The position numbers were made by a program, and so were the translations under genes. Positions 11,124-22,195 of a stretch of 64,000 nucleotides of DNA are shown here, one piece after another (the first letter of the stretch is position 1; each line of letters begins with the position of its first letter). Location: assembly GCA_023014485.1 (NCBI GenBank), contig JAJOZX010012061.1, positions 1-64,000 on the forward strand, read 5' to 3'. The notes under the pieces are model-generated. The model did not search any database. It was not told the DNA's origin and worked only from the letters and a program-made list of their open reading frames with translations. This DNA is from Bathynomus jamesi. Taxonomy: Eukaryota; Arthropoda; Malacostraca; Isopoda; Cirolanidae.

Positions 11124-11513
11124 CAGGGTGGTACAAGAGTCAGAGAGAGTGGATCGATCTTTTCCGTTCTATAGTCGTCACTATTTTTAAATAAAAATTA
11201 CTTTTTCAGTTAAAAAAAGTTATAAATTATAATTTATAATTTTTTAGTTAAAAAAATATATAATTTATGCAATGATGACCCTTTGCGCTAATTCGAGGGG
11301 TGGCGCAAAAAGTCAAGGAATCAAAAGGTCATCATTGCATAAATTCTAAATTTTGTAAAAAAAAAAAAAAAAATTCTAAATTCTAAATTTTTTAACAAAA
11401 AAAATTCAAAATTCTAAACTTTTTAACTGAAAAAATAATTTATTTTTAAAAATAGTGACGATCACAGAACGGAAAAACAAAAAAGATCCATTCTCCCCGA
11501 CTCTTTTGACGTC

Positions 11514-11518
<5 letters not shown>
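11124..11518. mobile_element. Mariner foldback MITE
   Basis: Left end CAGGGTGGTACAAGAGTC; right end complementary (GACTCTTTTGACGTCACCCT), with TA repeats on both sides. The arms also share GATCTTTTCCGTTCT-like sequence, TAGTGACGA and A/T runs. A smaller inverted pair, GCAATGATGACC and GGTCATCATTGC, sits at the centre (about 11268-11340). No coding content. Confidence 0.85.

Positions 11519-11559
<41 letters not shown>
11519..11559. repeat. (TA)n microsatellite
   Basis: TA tract adjoining the right end of the mariner MITE. Confidence 0.95.
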
Positions 11560-11560
<1 letters not shown>

Positions 11561-11805
11561 AGCAATTGAAAACCATTTAAGGATGTTATTGATAACTTCC
11601 CCCCCGTTTTTCACACTCTTGAAAAGCTGTTTTGAAGTTATTGGTAATATCGGGAAAGGAAAACGCGAATAAACAGCGATTTTATTTTGTTTTTCTTCAA
11701 ATTGAAGTAATTTCATATTAAAAATATGAACTGCATAAAAATGTTACTTTGTTCATGTACCTAAATTTAACCTTTTTATATCAATCTATCTTTTTCTTTA
11801 TCTAT

Positions 11806-11810
<5 letters not shown>

Positions 11811-11846
<36 letters not shown>
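11811..11846. repeat. (GA)n microsatellite
   Basis: About 18 GA units. Confidence 0.95.
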
Positions 11847-11848
<2 letters not shown>

Positions 11849-12213
11849 CACAGCGTAAACATACATTTAGTATCTAATACCGCTGAAAGTTTCGGAAACC
11901 ACAGTTTCCATCTTCTGTAGCTAAAAAAATGTAAAAGTTACGATTGAAATTACAATTAAAATTACAGTTAAAAAAAGCTACAGTTTGAAAATACAAATAT
12001 TTACAAATACACGTAATATAAAGTTACCTTTATAACCAACTTGAAAGCCCTGACACTGAACTATAAATGAGAAGCAACGTTGCAAAAAAGGTCAGACGAA
12101 ATGGTTGGTTAGTTATATTGTATATAATTTACTGGAGGAAGAATGTTCATTAAACGAGGGTTTGATTTGGTGTATGTTGAAGGAGATACCAATATCGTAA
12201 GATCGTTAATCTG

Positions 12214-12780
12214 AGTTGAAGATGTTAATTAAAATGTGAACATTATCTAAACTAACAAGGTGGAAATGTTGTTCAGAGAGGTGTTTAATACGTGAAAATT
12301 CCGGTTTTGATACTGGTCTATACGTTCTGAAAGAAACGCTTCTATTTGCAAACCTTTGTTCGATATGTAGGAGCGTGTTACCCTACGTAGCTGGTATTGC
12401 ATCCAACGCGCTGGAAAAGATAAATAACAGAGGATTTAAGATGTTTTGGGAGGTGGGGCGTGGTCTTCGTATTTTAAAATCGATTGTATTGAAGATGTAT
12501 TGGTAGATGTAAACTAAAAATTACATTGGGGAAGGTCGGGACGAGGACAGATTTTAACAAAGATATCATTTTATGTGACTGTATTTCAATGTATGGAAAC
12601 TTGACATACAAAGGTAACTCGGGGACATCTGGAGTAGGAGATTTTGGATGATAGAGATTAGTTAAAAATTCATTAACGAAAAACTTACCAAATATACGAA
12701 TAAAATTATGAAAAAAATTACTTAGATATTGGACTTCCTTTTGGAACAAATTCTGTAAACACGGAAAAGTCTGAATCTGA
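12214..12780 (-). pseudogene. Penelope-like element RT end plus GIY-YIG relic
   Basis: Minus-strand reading gives the tail of a Penelope-type reverse transcriptase. An open frame at 12474-12749 contains FFVNEFLTNLY, then LPLYVKFPYIEIQSHKMISL and LLKSVLVPTFPNVIF. After frame breaks, near 12240-12400, it gives SYVG followed by RSVSFRTYRPVSKPEFSRI. That last part resembles the GIY-YIG endonuclease of these elements (Y-V-G, then an S-F-R-T segment). Penelope elements use this RT plus nuclease to integrate. Several frameshifts make it inactive. It could be confused with other RT families, but the order RT end then Y-V-G favours Penelope. Confidence 0.6.
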
Positions 12781-12849
12781 CACCAGAAAGCTTGAACTTA
12801 AAGGGTAGGGACCTAAATAATTAGTACTCGAAAAGTACTCATTTTCTTT

Positions 12850-13190
12850 CTAAGAAGTGAAGTGGTGAATGAATTGCAGCGTGTGACTGTAACACCTAAA
12901 AATAGAGAACAAGAAGAGAGCCGAAATCAAGATCAAAAGTTTTCGAGATGCCTGGATACTCTGCGTTTGAAAGAGTGAGTCATAGACATGAGGAAAGATG
13001 GATTGAGGAAGATCGTTCCAGAGTTCACCGGTTGAGTAGATGAAAGATTGAGAATATTGACTTATAACCCTTGCGTTAAAGAGTTGGACAGAGAAGGAAT
13101 GAGAATGTGTCGAAAGTCGGGTACTGCATGCTCGCCTTATAGGAGAAGGCATGTAGTTAGAGTTCAGAAGAGCAGTTTCCGTTATAATTG
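12850..13190 (-). pseudogene. Non-LTR retrotransposon ORF2 C-terminal fragment
   Basis: A 100-codon minus-strand frame contains FNARVISQYSQSFIYSTGEL and WNDLPQSIFPHVYD. This resembles the end of LINE reverse transcriptase proteins, where a serine-rich FxPxT block precedes LWN-LP. No RT catalytic motif is present in what remains. The neighbouring CR1-like LINE copies have a different C-terminus (WNRLPLEVV), so this is another family. Confidence 0.6.
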
Positions 13191-13200
13191 CAATAGTAGA

Positions 13201-13237
13201 GAGAGAGAGAGAGAGAGAGAGAGTGAGAGAGAGAGAG
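13201..13237. repeat. (GA)n microsatellite at a LINE 3' end
   Basis: GA tract with a few interruptions directly adjoining the 3' terminus of the CR1-like LINE on the minus strand. Confidence 0.9.
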
Positions 13238-14745
13238 TTACAAGGAGTTACAAGGAAAAGAAGTACCTCAAAAGGCCTTGCGGCCCATACCGAGGAGGTA
13301 CCAATGGCAACGGGTGCCAGGGAAAATTTTGTCTTTCAACTATGCTAGCAGTAGTAGAAAACTGGATAGAAAAGTAGAAGGCTCTCTCCCCACCCTCCGC
13401 TCCCTCCCTGCCAGAGGCAGGTACGGAAAAAGGTTGAAGAAAATACCTTGACCCTGGAAAAGTAGCCAAGGAAATTTTACAGGAAAGTGGAGAATATATA
13501 AATAGCTCTATATTTAGCTTGCTCACAGAGACACCGAGCAAGCGAACTCCTGCAGAGTTTTCTGAGGTTTTAATCTTAAACTATGAGTGTGTTCTGTACT
13601 TTGTCTAGCCTATTTTTAAACAGATTTACACTTTGACTGGAAACATCCTCTGAGGGAAGTTGGTTCCAGATATCAACTATTTTACAGGAAAAGAAATTTC
13701 CGCAGACTGAGGTCCTAAATGTCTTTACACACTCAAATAGTGTGCAAGATTTCGTCTAACCTTTTCTTGAACTGATCCACAGAGGAACTGTTCACAACTT
13801 CCAAAGGTAACCTGTTCCATGTGTCACAGATCTTATACGTAACGTAATTCCCACACACACTAGTCCTAAACCGTTTCAAATCCAACTTCCAACCATTGTT
13901 GCGAGTTGGGTTATCATTTAAACTAAATACTTCTAAAATCGACATCGTTGAACCCTCGTAAGAGCTTGAAAACCTCGATCAGTTGACCGCGCAGCCTCCG
14001 AGTTTCAAGCGAAAACAAGTTCAGGGCGCGTAACCGTCGATTGTAGCCCATATGCCCAACGGAAGGGACCAACCCTGCGGCCCCCGCCCGCACTCGCTCC
14101 AGCCTCTCAACATCTTTCCCGAGGGCGGGCGACCAGAACCGCACAGCACACTCCAGGCACGGCCGAACAAGGGAACTGCACAGCGAGAGCACAATCTCCC
14201 CGTTCCGAAACTGAAATTGCCCCCGATACAACCCAACAGTCTCCGGGCCCTCCCTTCCACCTCCACACACTGCTTCGCAAACTCAAGGTCGCTGCCAATC
14301 AGCACACCCAAGTCCCTTTCCAAATCAGTCACCTCGACATCACTGCCCAACATCGAGCAGTCCGACCTGGGATTGGCGCAGCCAACGTGCATCACCCTGC
14401 ATTCACCCAAGTCAAACGGCACCTGCCACTTCTCGGACCACCCCCCCATCCCACCCAGGTCCGCACGCAGCTCCTCGATCGCCTCGGGCGCCCCAACACT
14501 GGCCCCAAGCTTGGTGTCATCAGCGAACTCGGCGATCCGACTGACGATGCCACGGTCGATATCACCCATGCAAATGGTAAACAACAGTGGCCCCAAAACG
14601 GAACCCTGAGGAACCCCACTAGTGACCGAGGCCCAACCCGAACCAGCCCCCCCAACTACCACCCTCCGCCGCCCATTCCCCAGCCAGTCTTCAATCCACC
14701 CACCCACCTCCCCACCGATACCCAGCGCGCGCACCTTCGCCGAGA
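13238..14745 (-). mobile_element. CR1-like LINE, copy 1 (5'-truncated)
   Basis: Reverse-transcriptase coding runs from about 14745 down to 13733, followed by about 490 bp of 3' untranslated sequence. The untranslated part ends in a tandem CTTGTAACTC-type repeat, like the short 3' repeats of the CR1/L2 group. The coding part is strikingly GC-rich against AT-rich surroundings. The upper end stops at a (GA)n tract. The stretch 13238-14060 recurs nearly identically at 37436-38275, and the 3' part recurs in diverged form at 35741 and 46115. Confidence 0.85.
13733..14745 (-). pseudogene. CR1-like LINE reverse transcriptase, frameshifted
   Basis: Domains in order on the minus strand: a WIEDWL segment, SGVPQGSVLGPLLF (finger/palm), FADDTKL (catalytic aspartates intact), W-EKWQVPF, and ERDLGVLI (thumb side). 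After a frameshift near 14210 follow SLVRPCLECAV, FWSP and ETRRLRGQLIEVFKLL. After a second near 13925 follow TRNNGWKLDLKRF and WNRLPLEVVNSSSV, then the stop at 13733. The second break is a 2-bp loss (AAATAC where copy 2 has AAACATAC). The RT would have copied its own RNA at the nicked target. The N-terminal endonuclease is missing. Confidence 0.88.
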
Positions 14746-14856
14746 AGAGAGAGAGAGAGAGGCAACATTGCGGCGAAGAGAGAGGGACTGAAGACAGACA
14801 GTAAAGCCGGGTACACACATGCTAGTAAGCTCGGCCGAGTACTCGCCCGATACTGG
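14746..14856. other. (GA)n remnant and short spacer
   Basis: GA-rich stretch, then GCCGGGTACACACATG and partly self-complementary GAGTACTCG-type sequence interrupted by the hAT MITE at 14857. The spacer may be part of a further element, because similar GAGTACT motifs resume at 15756. Confidence 0.4.
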
Positions 14857-15725
14857 CAGAGCTGGGCAATAAATACATTGAATGTATTTAAATACTAAAT
14901 ACTAAATACATGGGAGAAATGTATTTAAATACTAAATACTAAATACATTTTACGAATGTATTTAGATACTAAATACAAAATACATCAATTGTATTTAAAT
15001 ACATTTGTAAATACATTTTAAATACATACACATTTTAACATATGCATTCACTAATTCATGAGTAACAACAATATAAAATGCTTGATAAAGGATAAAGAAA
15101 TAGTACAATCTAATTTCCGATTATATATTTCCCTTTTTAGAACAAAACAAAAACAAAAGAACTTAGAACTTACGATGTTCAACCAGTGACATATTATACT
15201 CATTATATCATTGCAAAATGAGTAACAATTAATGAGTAGATGAGACATAAACGTAAACATAAACATAAGGCACCTTACGAATTCTCTTTTATTTCACGGT
15301 TGCTGCGGATCAAAACCAATCTTTCAAAAGTTTTGTCTGAAAGAGTTTCTTTTGGGAGTCAAAGTGATTCCCGCGAATGAGAATATTCGCTCTACCGGTG
15401 CCGAAGATGGTAATGTCGTGTTATAGCGGAGGAACAGTCTTTTTATGAGAGGATGTTTTCCCAAACTGTTGAAACATGAACCATGCTGTACTACACTGTC
15501 AACGCGTCGTACTGTGCTAGTAGAGAACGTGTATTAAACCAGTAAAAGTATTTACATTTTTATATTTGAGTATTTAAATACATTGTATTTAAATACTCAT
15601 TAAAGTATTTAAATACTATATTTAAATACATGAAAAACAATGTATTTATAAATACAGTTCTAAATACACAAATGTATTTAAATACGTATTTAAATACAAA
15701 TGTATTTAAATACTGCCCAGCTCTG
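14857..15725. mobile_element. hAT MITE of GTATTTAAATAC repeats, copy 1
   Basis: Termini CAGAGCTGGGCA and TGCCCAGCTCTG, with exact 8-bp duplication GATACTGG at 14849-14856 and 15726-15733. Both arms (150 bp or more) consist of degenerate GTATTTAAATAC palindromes. The unique centre, including a 71-codon frame at 15051-15266, is shared with copy 2 at 60243-60918. Copy 1 holds about 200 bp (roughly 15300-15535) missing from copy 2. The frame is TC/T-rich and without known motifs. Confidence 0.93.
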
Positions 15726-15733
15726 GATACTGG

Positions 15734-17340
15734 CATGTGTGAACATATTTGGCGAGTACTGGCGCTAGTCCACTAGCAAGGCAAGTCTACTCGGACAGTG
15801 TTCAACTTTTTATGCGAGTCAGTGGACGAGTGGAAACATTTATTGTGTTAAGATCCCAATTAAACGCTTCTGTTTTATCATTTAGTTTCAATGTTCATAG
15901 AATTACTCGCAAAGTTAAAAAAAAATCCATTGAATTACATTTATTTTAATAAAGTTACGAGTCTTTCACAAACTTTAAAGCCGTTTTTCTCAAAACTTTG
16001 TTTTGGCACATTCGTCATTGTGCCGCGTGACGTCTCATATTATTCTTTATTATCTGTCTTAAATACCTAAACACTTCTATTCTCTTCTATACAATTCTTT
16101 TATCACACATTTTACTAAGTGTATTTTCACTAAACTTTCTTAATTCTTCATTGTATATATTTTGTAACGAAATGGTATCAGATTGAAGGTGTCAACATAT
16201 TTTCCTTCCTCTGATTGGGTCAGCCTTTGGAAGAAATGAAACAGAGTCCCTGATTGGACGATTCATAATCTCTAGCCCAGCATTTTGAATGCACACTAAT
16301 GAGAGACGTACAGTCCCCACATCCGCAGGTGGAGACCTTAATCAAAGCTTTATAAAGAAGATATGAAACTGATGATATTTTCTTTTATTTAGTGCATTAT
16401 CCCACCAAATGACTATTAGCTACCCGCCACCTAGTGTATGGACTGAGAATTAAGCTTTACACAAGGGCATACTCGCATGATTTAGAAATATGCTACCTTA
16501 CTCTTAAACGTACAAACCTATATGCGCAATTTATTTACTGATCCTACATTTGATTACATCTTAACGTATATAATTATAAATATTAAAATATAATTTAAGT
16601 TGATAACGTTTGCCGGCGAGAATTTAGTTTTCATTCCAAACGCTAGATGGCAGAAGAAGAAAAAGTTAATGCAAAAGTGGGCGGAGTTTCAGATCTCGTT
16701 ATAAATTATTTTTGATTCTATCAAAATTACAAACATTTTCAGACATCATTCGCTTTCCATTCCATAACGATATGTATACAATAGTTATATATTGAATTAA
16801 ATTTAATATTAATAATTCCATGGGATACCACGAAATAAAAATATGAAAACGCACCATATTCAAGATGGGGATAACGCCATAATAAATTTTGAGAATCTTT
16901 TGACTCATATTAAACTTGGTAATTATTAATTAATATTGAAATTCTTCATATTTCCATTAATTAATTATACTTAAATACAAATAATTAACAATAAAATTCT
17001 TTATATTTACATTAATTAATTATACTTAAATAAAAATAATCTTCTTAAATAAAAAAATTATTTGAGATGTTTCTTTCAAATCATAAATTATATAATTTAT
17101 TTGCTATCAAAGATTAAATAATAGCTACATTTAACAAATTTTATTAAGCGTTAATGGCGTCATCATATATTTAAGTGTATTTATATGTCAAATTTATATT
17201 TATATATTTTTAACACTTTTAATTTATTAACTCTAAAATCAATGATTTCAATTTACCTTTGAATATTAAATTACAAAATTTTCATTATTAACATGAACAC
17301 TGTTGCTCTTGTAATATAAAAAGCTACATATATATTTAAA
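15734..17340. other. AT-rich, no gene recognised
   Basis: No reading frame with recognisable motif. The region from 16460 to 17330 is extremely AT-rich with repeated TTAATTAAT blocks. No clear transposon ends seen. Confidence 0.45.
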
Positions 17341-17343
17341 CCT

Positions 17344-17344
<1 letters not shown>

Positions 17345-17384
<40 letters not shown>

Positions 17385-17390
17385 CACACA
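17345..17390. repeat. Compound (CA)n(TA)n microsatellite
   Basis: CA repeat, then TA, then CA. Confidence 0.95.
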
Positions 17391-17525
17391 CGAATCGATG
17401 TCAGAAGTCCTGTCCCACCACAACATCTACACTACGCTGTTTTCGTTAACAAATGTTCACTAACACGTATTCATGAACTTTTGCTAACATGCTAGTGGAA
17501 TTTCATGAACATCCACTAACAAATT

Positions 17526-17741
17526 CTATGTTAACGTTAACATTGAAGCCGAGTTAATAGCGAAATGTTCATGAATATTTATCCGAAAATTTCGAAAACA
17601 TTCACTAACATCTGAATACTGCGCATGCGCACCCATCCCTAAACGATCACGCACGGGTATAGCTTTCCCAAAACTGGTGTCCTTTCTGTAAACTAATGGA
17701 GCTAAATTTTTAATTAAAGTCTCAAAATCACTCGGACTCAC
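17526..17741 (-). pseudogene. PIF/Harbinger transposase N-terminal fragment
   Basis: A 71-codon frame beginning MSPSDFETLIKNLAPLVYRK, then DTSFGKAIPVRDRLGMG, AQYSDVSECFRNFRIN. It matches the segment ahead of the DDE domain in Harbinger transposases (F-x-L-L, K-x-D-T-x-F-R-x-AIP-x-x-RL, then S-F-x-L/I-S). The fragment is interrupted by the subterminal repeats and has no catalytic residues. Confidence 0.7.
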
Positions 17742-17977
17742 TTACTCAATTTTTTTTTACACCTATTAGGTCATCCATTACAACTTACAAGCTCCTTCAG
17801 TAATTGATCGATTCCGTGAATTTTCAGGTTTAAAAAATTTTCCACTGCCAACATCTTCTTTTCCTCCGATCACAGTAAGTCTCTAGTACATATTATTACA
17901 GCAGCTGCATGGATACTTTGTTTCTTCTGGACACATGTGCTGTGTACGTAACATTAAACTAGCTTCTGTGTCCACAC

Positions 17978-18855
17978 TAGGGATGAAAACCGGTATTCAA
18001 ATACCGGTATTAAAACCGATATTGTTTTAAAAAAGTAATACCGATCTCAGGGCTTTCAATACCGGTTTTTTCGGTATTATTAACCACATGTTCTTTAGTC
18101 TATTTATAACTGATTGATGGTTGCAAGTTGTTCTTAAATGAAGGAAAAACATCAATTGAAAACCTTTTTAAAGATTTCGTTGGCTCTTTTTCAGATTATT
18201 ACGAAAATGTCAATAAAATGAAAGGTTTGGAAGTATTTTGAAAAGGAGAATAAAGATGAAGCAGAATGCGCTAAATGCGAAAATATTATTAACTGTGGTG
18301 GAGGTTCAACCACTGGAATGGTCATTCATTTAAGAGAGCAATTCGTAAAATTGCCGTTAAGAAGACAAAAAAAAAAAAAAGAATCAACCAAATAAAAATA
18401 ACTTTGGATGGTTTTACTGCCGAGAAATCTCTCGAGGAAGAAATTTCAAAACTCGTCTGTGTCGATGGATTTAGTTTCAATATCATATTTCCAAAAGTGG
18501 ATTTATTCAATATAATTTAAAAAATGAATAAATATGACAAACCACAGCCAACTGTTGAATCTGAAAGAGCATTTTCTGCTGCGGGTTTATTTCTTACACA
18601 AATTTGAGATCCAATTTAGCTGAAGGATCCTTAAACGCTCTCTCTTTCTCTAAAAGTTACTTCCAAAATCATCGTAAGAAATAAAATTTTTATTAAAAAA
18701 ACATTTTTATAAAATATTTTATAAAACATCTATTTTTGTTTTTTTTCACAAATAAAAAATTAGAAAATCTCTCATTTTTACTCCTTAAGTCCTTAATCTT
18801 ATGTGTATCTCTTAATCTTATGTGTCTGTGTAATCTTTTGTATATATATATATAT

Positions 18856-18893
<38 letters not shown>

Positions 18894-18991
18894 CTATGTA
18901 CAGTACTATAGAATACCGGTATTAAAACCGGTATTGGGTAAAAAAGGCCCTAATCCTGGTATTCAAAATGGCCGATATTACTTTCATCCTA
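17978..18991 (+). mobile_element. hAT element nested in the Harbinger-like element
   Basis: Termini TAGGGATGAAA and TTTCATCCTA with exact 8-bp duplication GTCCACAC at 17970-17977 and 18992-18999. Subterminal ACCGGTATT motifs occur in both orientations. It is 1014 bp with two transposase relics and an internal (TA)n at about 18840-18893. The duplicated octamer is one arm of a GTCCACACT/AGTGTGGAC hairpin in the host element. Confidence 0.92.
18222..18680 (+). pseudogene. hAT transposase relic: BED finger and C-terminus
   Basis: At 18222-18350 the reading KVWKYFEKE...AECAKCENIINCGGGS...HLREQF is a BED-type zinc finger (aromatics, C-x2-C, then H near the end). At about 18545-18670, with frame breaks, PTVESERAFSAAGLF and later SLNALSFSKSYFQNH give the hAT C-terminal block. 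Intervening sequence is too decayed to read. Most of the catalytic domain is missing. Confidence 0.75.
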
Positions 18992-19330
18992 GTCCACACT
19001 TCGGCTGTAGTGTGGACAGAATGTTAATATTAACGAAAGTTCATAAACAGTGTTCATGTACCATCATGAACGTGTTAGTGCAGGTTAACAAGTGTTTATG
19101 AACATTGTTCATAAACAATGTTAATCTTAACAATAGTGTGGACGTATTATAAATGAATCTTTTTAAGCGTTTCATAAAACGATGTTTTTATTTCTTTCTA
19201 ATAGTTTAAATATTGGTTTCCATGACAACTCCTATGAAACACTTTTCATATCGAATGTCTGTATATTGATGCAGTTAGTAAACAAACAAATAAATTAATT
19301 AAATCTCTCATGCAGACTCCCATTAAATTA

Positions 19331-20706
19331 CGAGGACCACTCAATATATTTTGCCCCACCTTTTTTTTTCTTTCCAAGTTTCTTTGTAAGTTCCAGAAAT
19401 TGTACACAAGTAGTTACATACCTTTTTTACAAGTTTTTATTTTGCCATATAGTCTCCATCATTTTCTACGGCTTTCCTCTACCTCGAAACAAGGGCATTT
19501 ATTTCTTGCTGGTAAAAGTCCGTTGGGTTCTGCTGGAGCCACCTCTTAACCTCCTCAACAACCTCATCGTCACTCTGAAACTTTCTTCCACGAATAGCAT
19601 CCTTCATTGGCAAACAAATGGAAGTCTGAAGGTGCCAGATCCGGGCTGTATGGAGGGTGGGGTAACACAGTCAAGCGCATTTTTGTGTTGGCCTCTCTCG
19701 TTCGCAAACTGTTGTGTGGTCTTGCGTTATCGTGCAAAAGAAGGACGTCTTCCAGTTTTCTCTCCGGTCGAACTCGCTTTATACGTCTCTGGAGTCTCTG
19801 TAGGGTAGCAATATATGCCTCCGAGTTGATTGTTTGTTCTTTCTTCATAATGTCCACCAGAATCACCTTTTTCATGTCCCAGAAGATGGTGGCCATAACC
19901 TTTCCTGCAAAGGGAGCCATTTTGAACTTTTTCTTGCGTGGGAGTCTGCGTGATGCCACTCCATGGATTGGCGTTTTGTTTCAGGTTCAAAGTGGTGTAC
20001 CCAAGTCTCATCCCCAGTCACAATTCGTGAAAGGAAGTCCTCCCCTTCTGTCTCGTATCGAACGAACGACTCAGAAACAATTTTTTTTCTTTGGGCTTTG
20101 TGATCTTCAGTCAGTTCGCGAGGAACAAACCGTGAACATATTTTTGACTATCCCAGTTGCTGAATTATCGTATTCACACTTCCTTCACTAATTCCCAGCT
20201 CCAGTGATAGCGCCTTGTATGTGACGCGCCGATTTGATCGAATGATGCTGTTAGCACGATGCACAGTGTGAGATGTCACAGCCGATGCCGGGCGACCGCT
20301 GCGTGACTCATCATCGAGGCTGGCTCTCCCTCTCTCCGATGATCTCACACGTTTAGACCAGCGTCCAACTGTGCTTCGATCAACAACAGCATCTCCGTAA
20401 ATGTTTTGTAGACGTTTGTGAATATTTCCAACTGTTTCCTTCTCTGCGGTTAAGAACTCGTTAATAGCTCTCTGTTTACAACGCACATCACCGTCAGACG
20501 CCATTTTCGAAACTGCGTTAACCATCGATTTTATAGAAGGGCGTTTAAAAGCGGTTTTATACAAGGAGGGGAGGTTCAAACTGGAAAAATCCGGTTATGT
20601 GAAGCGCAGAAAGTTCAAACTTACGGCCCAAAAGACATTTGAGCCCCATGGCCTATTATTTAGCTAAGAAAAAAAGGGTGGGGCAAAATATATTGAGTGG
20701 CCCTAG
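19331..20706 (-). mobile_element. Near-full-length mariner (DD34D)
   Basis: Inverted ends AGG(A/G)CCACTCAATATATT then TTGCCCCACC occur at both sides, with TA at 19329-19330 and 20707-20708. Length about 1376 bp, normal for mariner. It encodes one transposase on the minus strand with a few disabling changes. Confidence 0.93.
19437..20504 (-). pseudogene. Mariner transposase, full length but disabled
   Basis: Start MASDGDVRCKQRAINEFL at 20504; stop at 19437; about 356 codons against the usual 345 or so. In order: N-terminal helix-turn-helix part, RPASAVTSHTVHRANSIIRS linker, first catalytic block TGDETWVHHFEPETKRQS, second HDNARPH and third YSPDLAPSDFHLF with DD34D spacing, then the C-terminal FYQQEINALVSR and ENDGDYMAK. 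Damage seen: a stop soon after IIQQLG, one or more frame changes between that point and the first catalytic block, a frame change just after FHLF, and a TAG after NALVSR. Such an enzyme would cut and paste at TA; this copy is inactive but young in appearance. Confidence 0.92.
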
Positions 20707-20910
20707 TAATTTTATTTTCTGTTAATTATGACCTAATTAAGACATAATATGGCACAATTAGGAAATAATATAATTTCATTAAAGTGGTTTTCCTATACGT
20801 CATTCCCCATTTTGAATCCATCATTTGATCTCTAACCACTTCAACGTTGCGAGTATGCCTTGGAGTTGGGGTCTTTTTATCCAGCTCCGGGGAGCAATAA
20901 TAATAATGAT

Positions 20911-21040
20911 TGGGGGTTGTTTAACCTCCTTCGCAACATTTTAGGTCATATGACGGAGGGGACCTACAGCTTTATGTGGGATTAACTTCGCTGATCAATG
21001 GGAAGTGGTGTTACGACATTGGCTACGACGTAACCCCTCC
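20911..21040 (-). mobile_element. 5S-derived SINE, copy S2
   Basis: Reverse complement shows the 5S-like head (GTAGCCAATGTCGTAACACC, ATCAGCGAAGTTAA) joined directly to the tail (TCCCACATAAAGCTGTAGGT, GAAGGAGGTTAAACAACC). The box C region GGATGGGTGACC is deleted, so this copy lacks a complete internal promoter. Confidence 0.85.
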
Positions 21041-21400
21041 GGGGAGCAGCCATAAAGATTATATCTTTCGGGGGAACTTCCGACCGAAACGCGAGTATGC
21101 CTTGTTCGGTCATTATCAGATTTGGGATTTACCTTTCTCATATCGGTCGGATAAGACATAGTTTGGTGTTTATAGTTAAAACTACAAATATTAGTGAAAT
21201 AATCAGTCGGAAACTGGCACTGCGCTCAGGCCAGACGAACGCGGGCCATTGCACTAATTCCTGGATTATTATTATTAATCAGCACCGTCGGAAATCGAAC
21301 CCTGTCCTCAGTGTCTTCAGTTCGTTTATAGGGAACCTGTAACTCACTGAACTAGGGTCGCTGGCCAACTTCCAGTACACAATTTATATGTAACTATTAT

Positions 21401-21670
21401 GGCGATATCCTATTTTGGCGTCCCAAATTATTCAACCAACCAGTTAGGTCAACTGTACGCCCTTGACGATTGGTTAGATTAAGTCGTGATATTTTCGTTT
21501 AAACTAACGAAAATATCAAGACTTAACCTAACTAATCGTCAAGGGCGTACAGTTGACCTAACCGGGCAGTCAATTAACCTAATTAACATAAACAAGTAAT
21601 TTGAAAGTGTTGGAGTGCCGTTTATTTTTGGTTGGTTGAATAATTTGGGACGCCAAAATAGGATATTGCC
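21401..21670. mobile_element. Foldback element with shared palindromic core, 8-bp TSD
   Basis: Outer arms GGC(G/A)ATATCCTATTTTGGCG, continuing CCCAAATTATTCAACCAACC, are inverted at both ends. The exact duplication ACTATTAT lies at 21393-21400 and 21671-21678. The inner core is itself a palindrome (GTCAACTGTACGCCC, TTGACGATTGGTTAG, CGTGATATTTTCGTT) shared with the elements at 25587, 43692 and 47767. No coding. Superfamily not assigned. Confidence 0.88.
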
Positions 21671-21686
21671 ACTATTATTATATAAT

Positions 21687-21980
21687 GCGCCTCGGTGGTG
21701 TAGTGGTTAGCGTTGCTGACTACGAATCCATCGGCCCCGGGATCGAGACCCGGTGACGGCAGGCGGCGCTCAGCAAAACCCAGCTAGTTATCCTTCGACA
21801 CAATAAAGAAATTGGCTGGTAGATAAATGGGTACCCTGAGTAGTCTAGTGGTTAAAACGCTGGGCGGCTGGTGGGGCGTGGTTCGGATTACACGTTAAAC
21901 TGTAGGTCCAAGGTGGAGTGACAAGCTTCACCTTCGTCAAAATGAACAATTCGGGCGGAAGGAAAACCAAACCAAGGTTA
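21687..21980 (+). mobile_element. SINE with two tRNA-like units
   Basis: Unit 1 (21687-21765) has A box TGGTGTAGTGG, an anticodon region GCTGACTACGAATCC resembling tRNA-Arg(ACG), and a B box GGATCGAGACC. Unit 2 (about 21831-21900) has TAGTCTAGTGG and a decayed B box GGTTCGGATTAC. The sequence between and after is not tRNA-like. Could be one composite SINE or two adjacent insertions. Confidence 0.65.
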
Positions 21981-22001
21981 TACACATTCCCTTACAGTGT
22001 A

Positions 22002-22186
22002 CAGGGTGGGTAAAAAGTCTGGGAACTTCCTCAAAATAAGATAGTGTGCATAACAGAAAGAATTTATTGCATATTAGCATTTTTAACATTTAATTTAACT
22101 TTCAATTTAACATAAAATGACTAAAATGCGAAAAATTAGATATGCAAATATTTTGAGGAAGGTGCCCAGACTTTTTGCCCACCCTG
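22002..22186. mobile_element. Mariner MITE
   Basis: Ends CAGGGTGGGTAAAAAGTCTG and complementary CAGACTTTTTGCCCACCCTG, extending through CTTCCTCAAAATA on both sides. TA flanks the right side; the left flank is TGTA. No coding content. Confidence 0.88.
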
Positions 22187-22195
22187 TACACTATA

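Larger units (their letters stand above)
17424..19148 (-). mobile_element. PIF/Harbinger-like element, disrupted
   Basis: Left ACATCTACACTA...GTTAAC and right GTTAA...TAGTGTGGACGT are approximate inverted ends. Subterminal sequence on both sides is dense in GTTAAC, GTTCATGAAC and CACTAACA-like motifs. A Harbinger transposase fragment lies in the left half, and a 1-kb hAT is nested at 17978-18991. Exact ends and the 3-bp target duplication could not be fixed. Confidence 0.55.

Noticed and set aside
14052..14804. Long proline/serine-rich open frames on the plus strand (up to 185 codons)
   Set aside because: They lie antisense to the GC-rich LINE reverse transcriptase, which explains the lack of stops.
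15051..15266. 71-codon frame shared with 60515-60724 as a conserved small gene
   Set aside because: It is conserved only because both lie in copies of the same non-autonomous hAT MITE; composition is T-rich and without motif.
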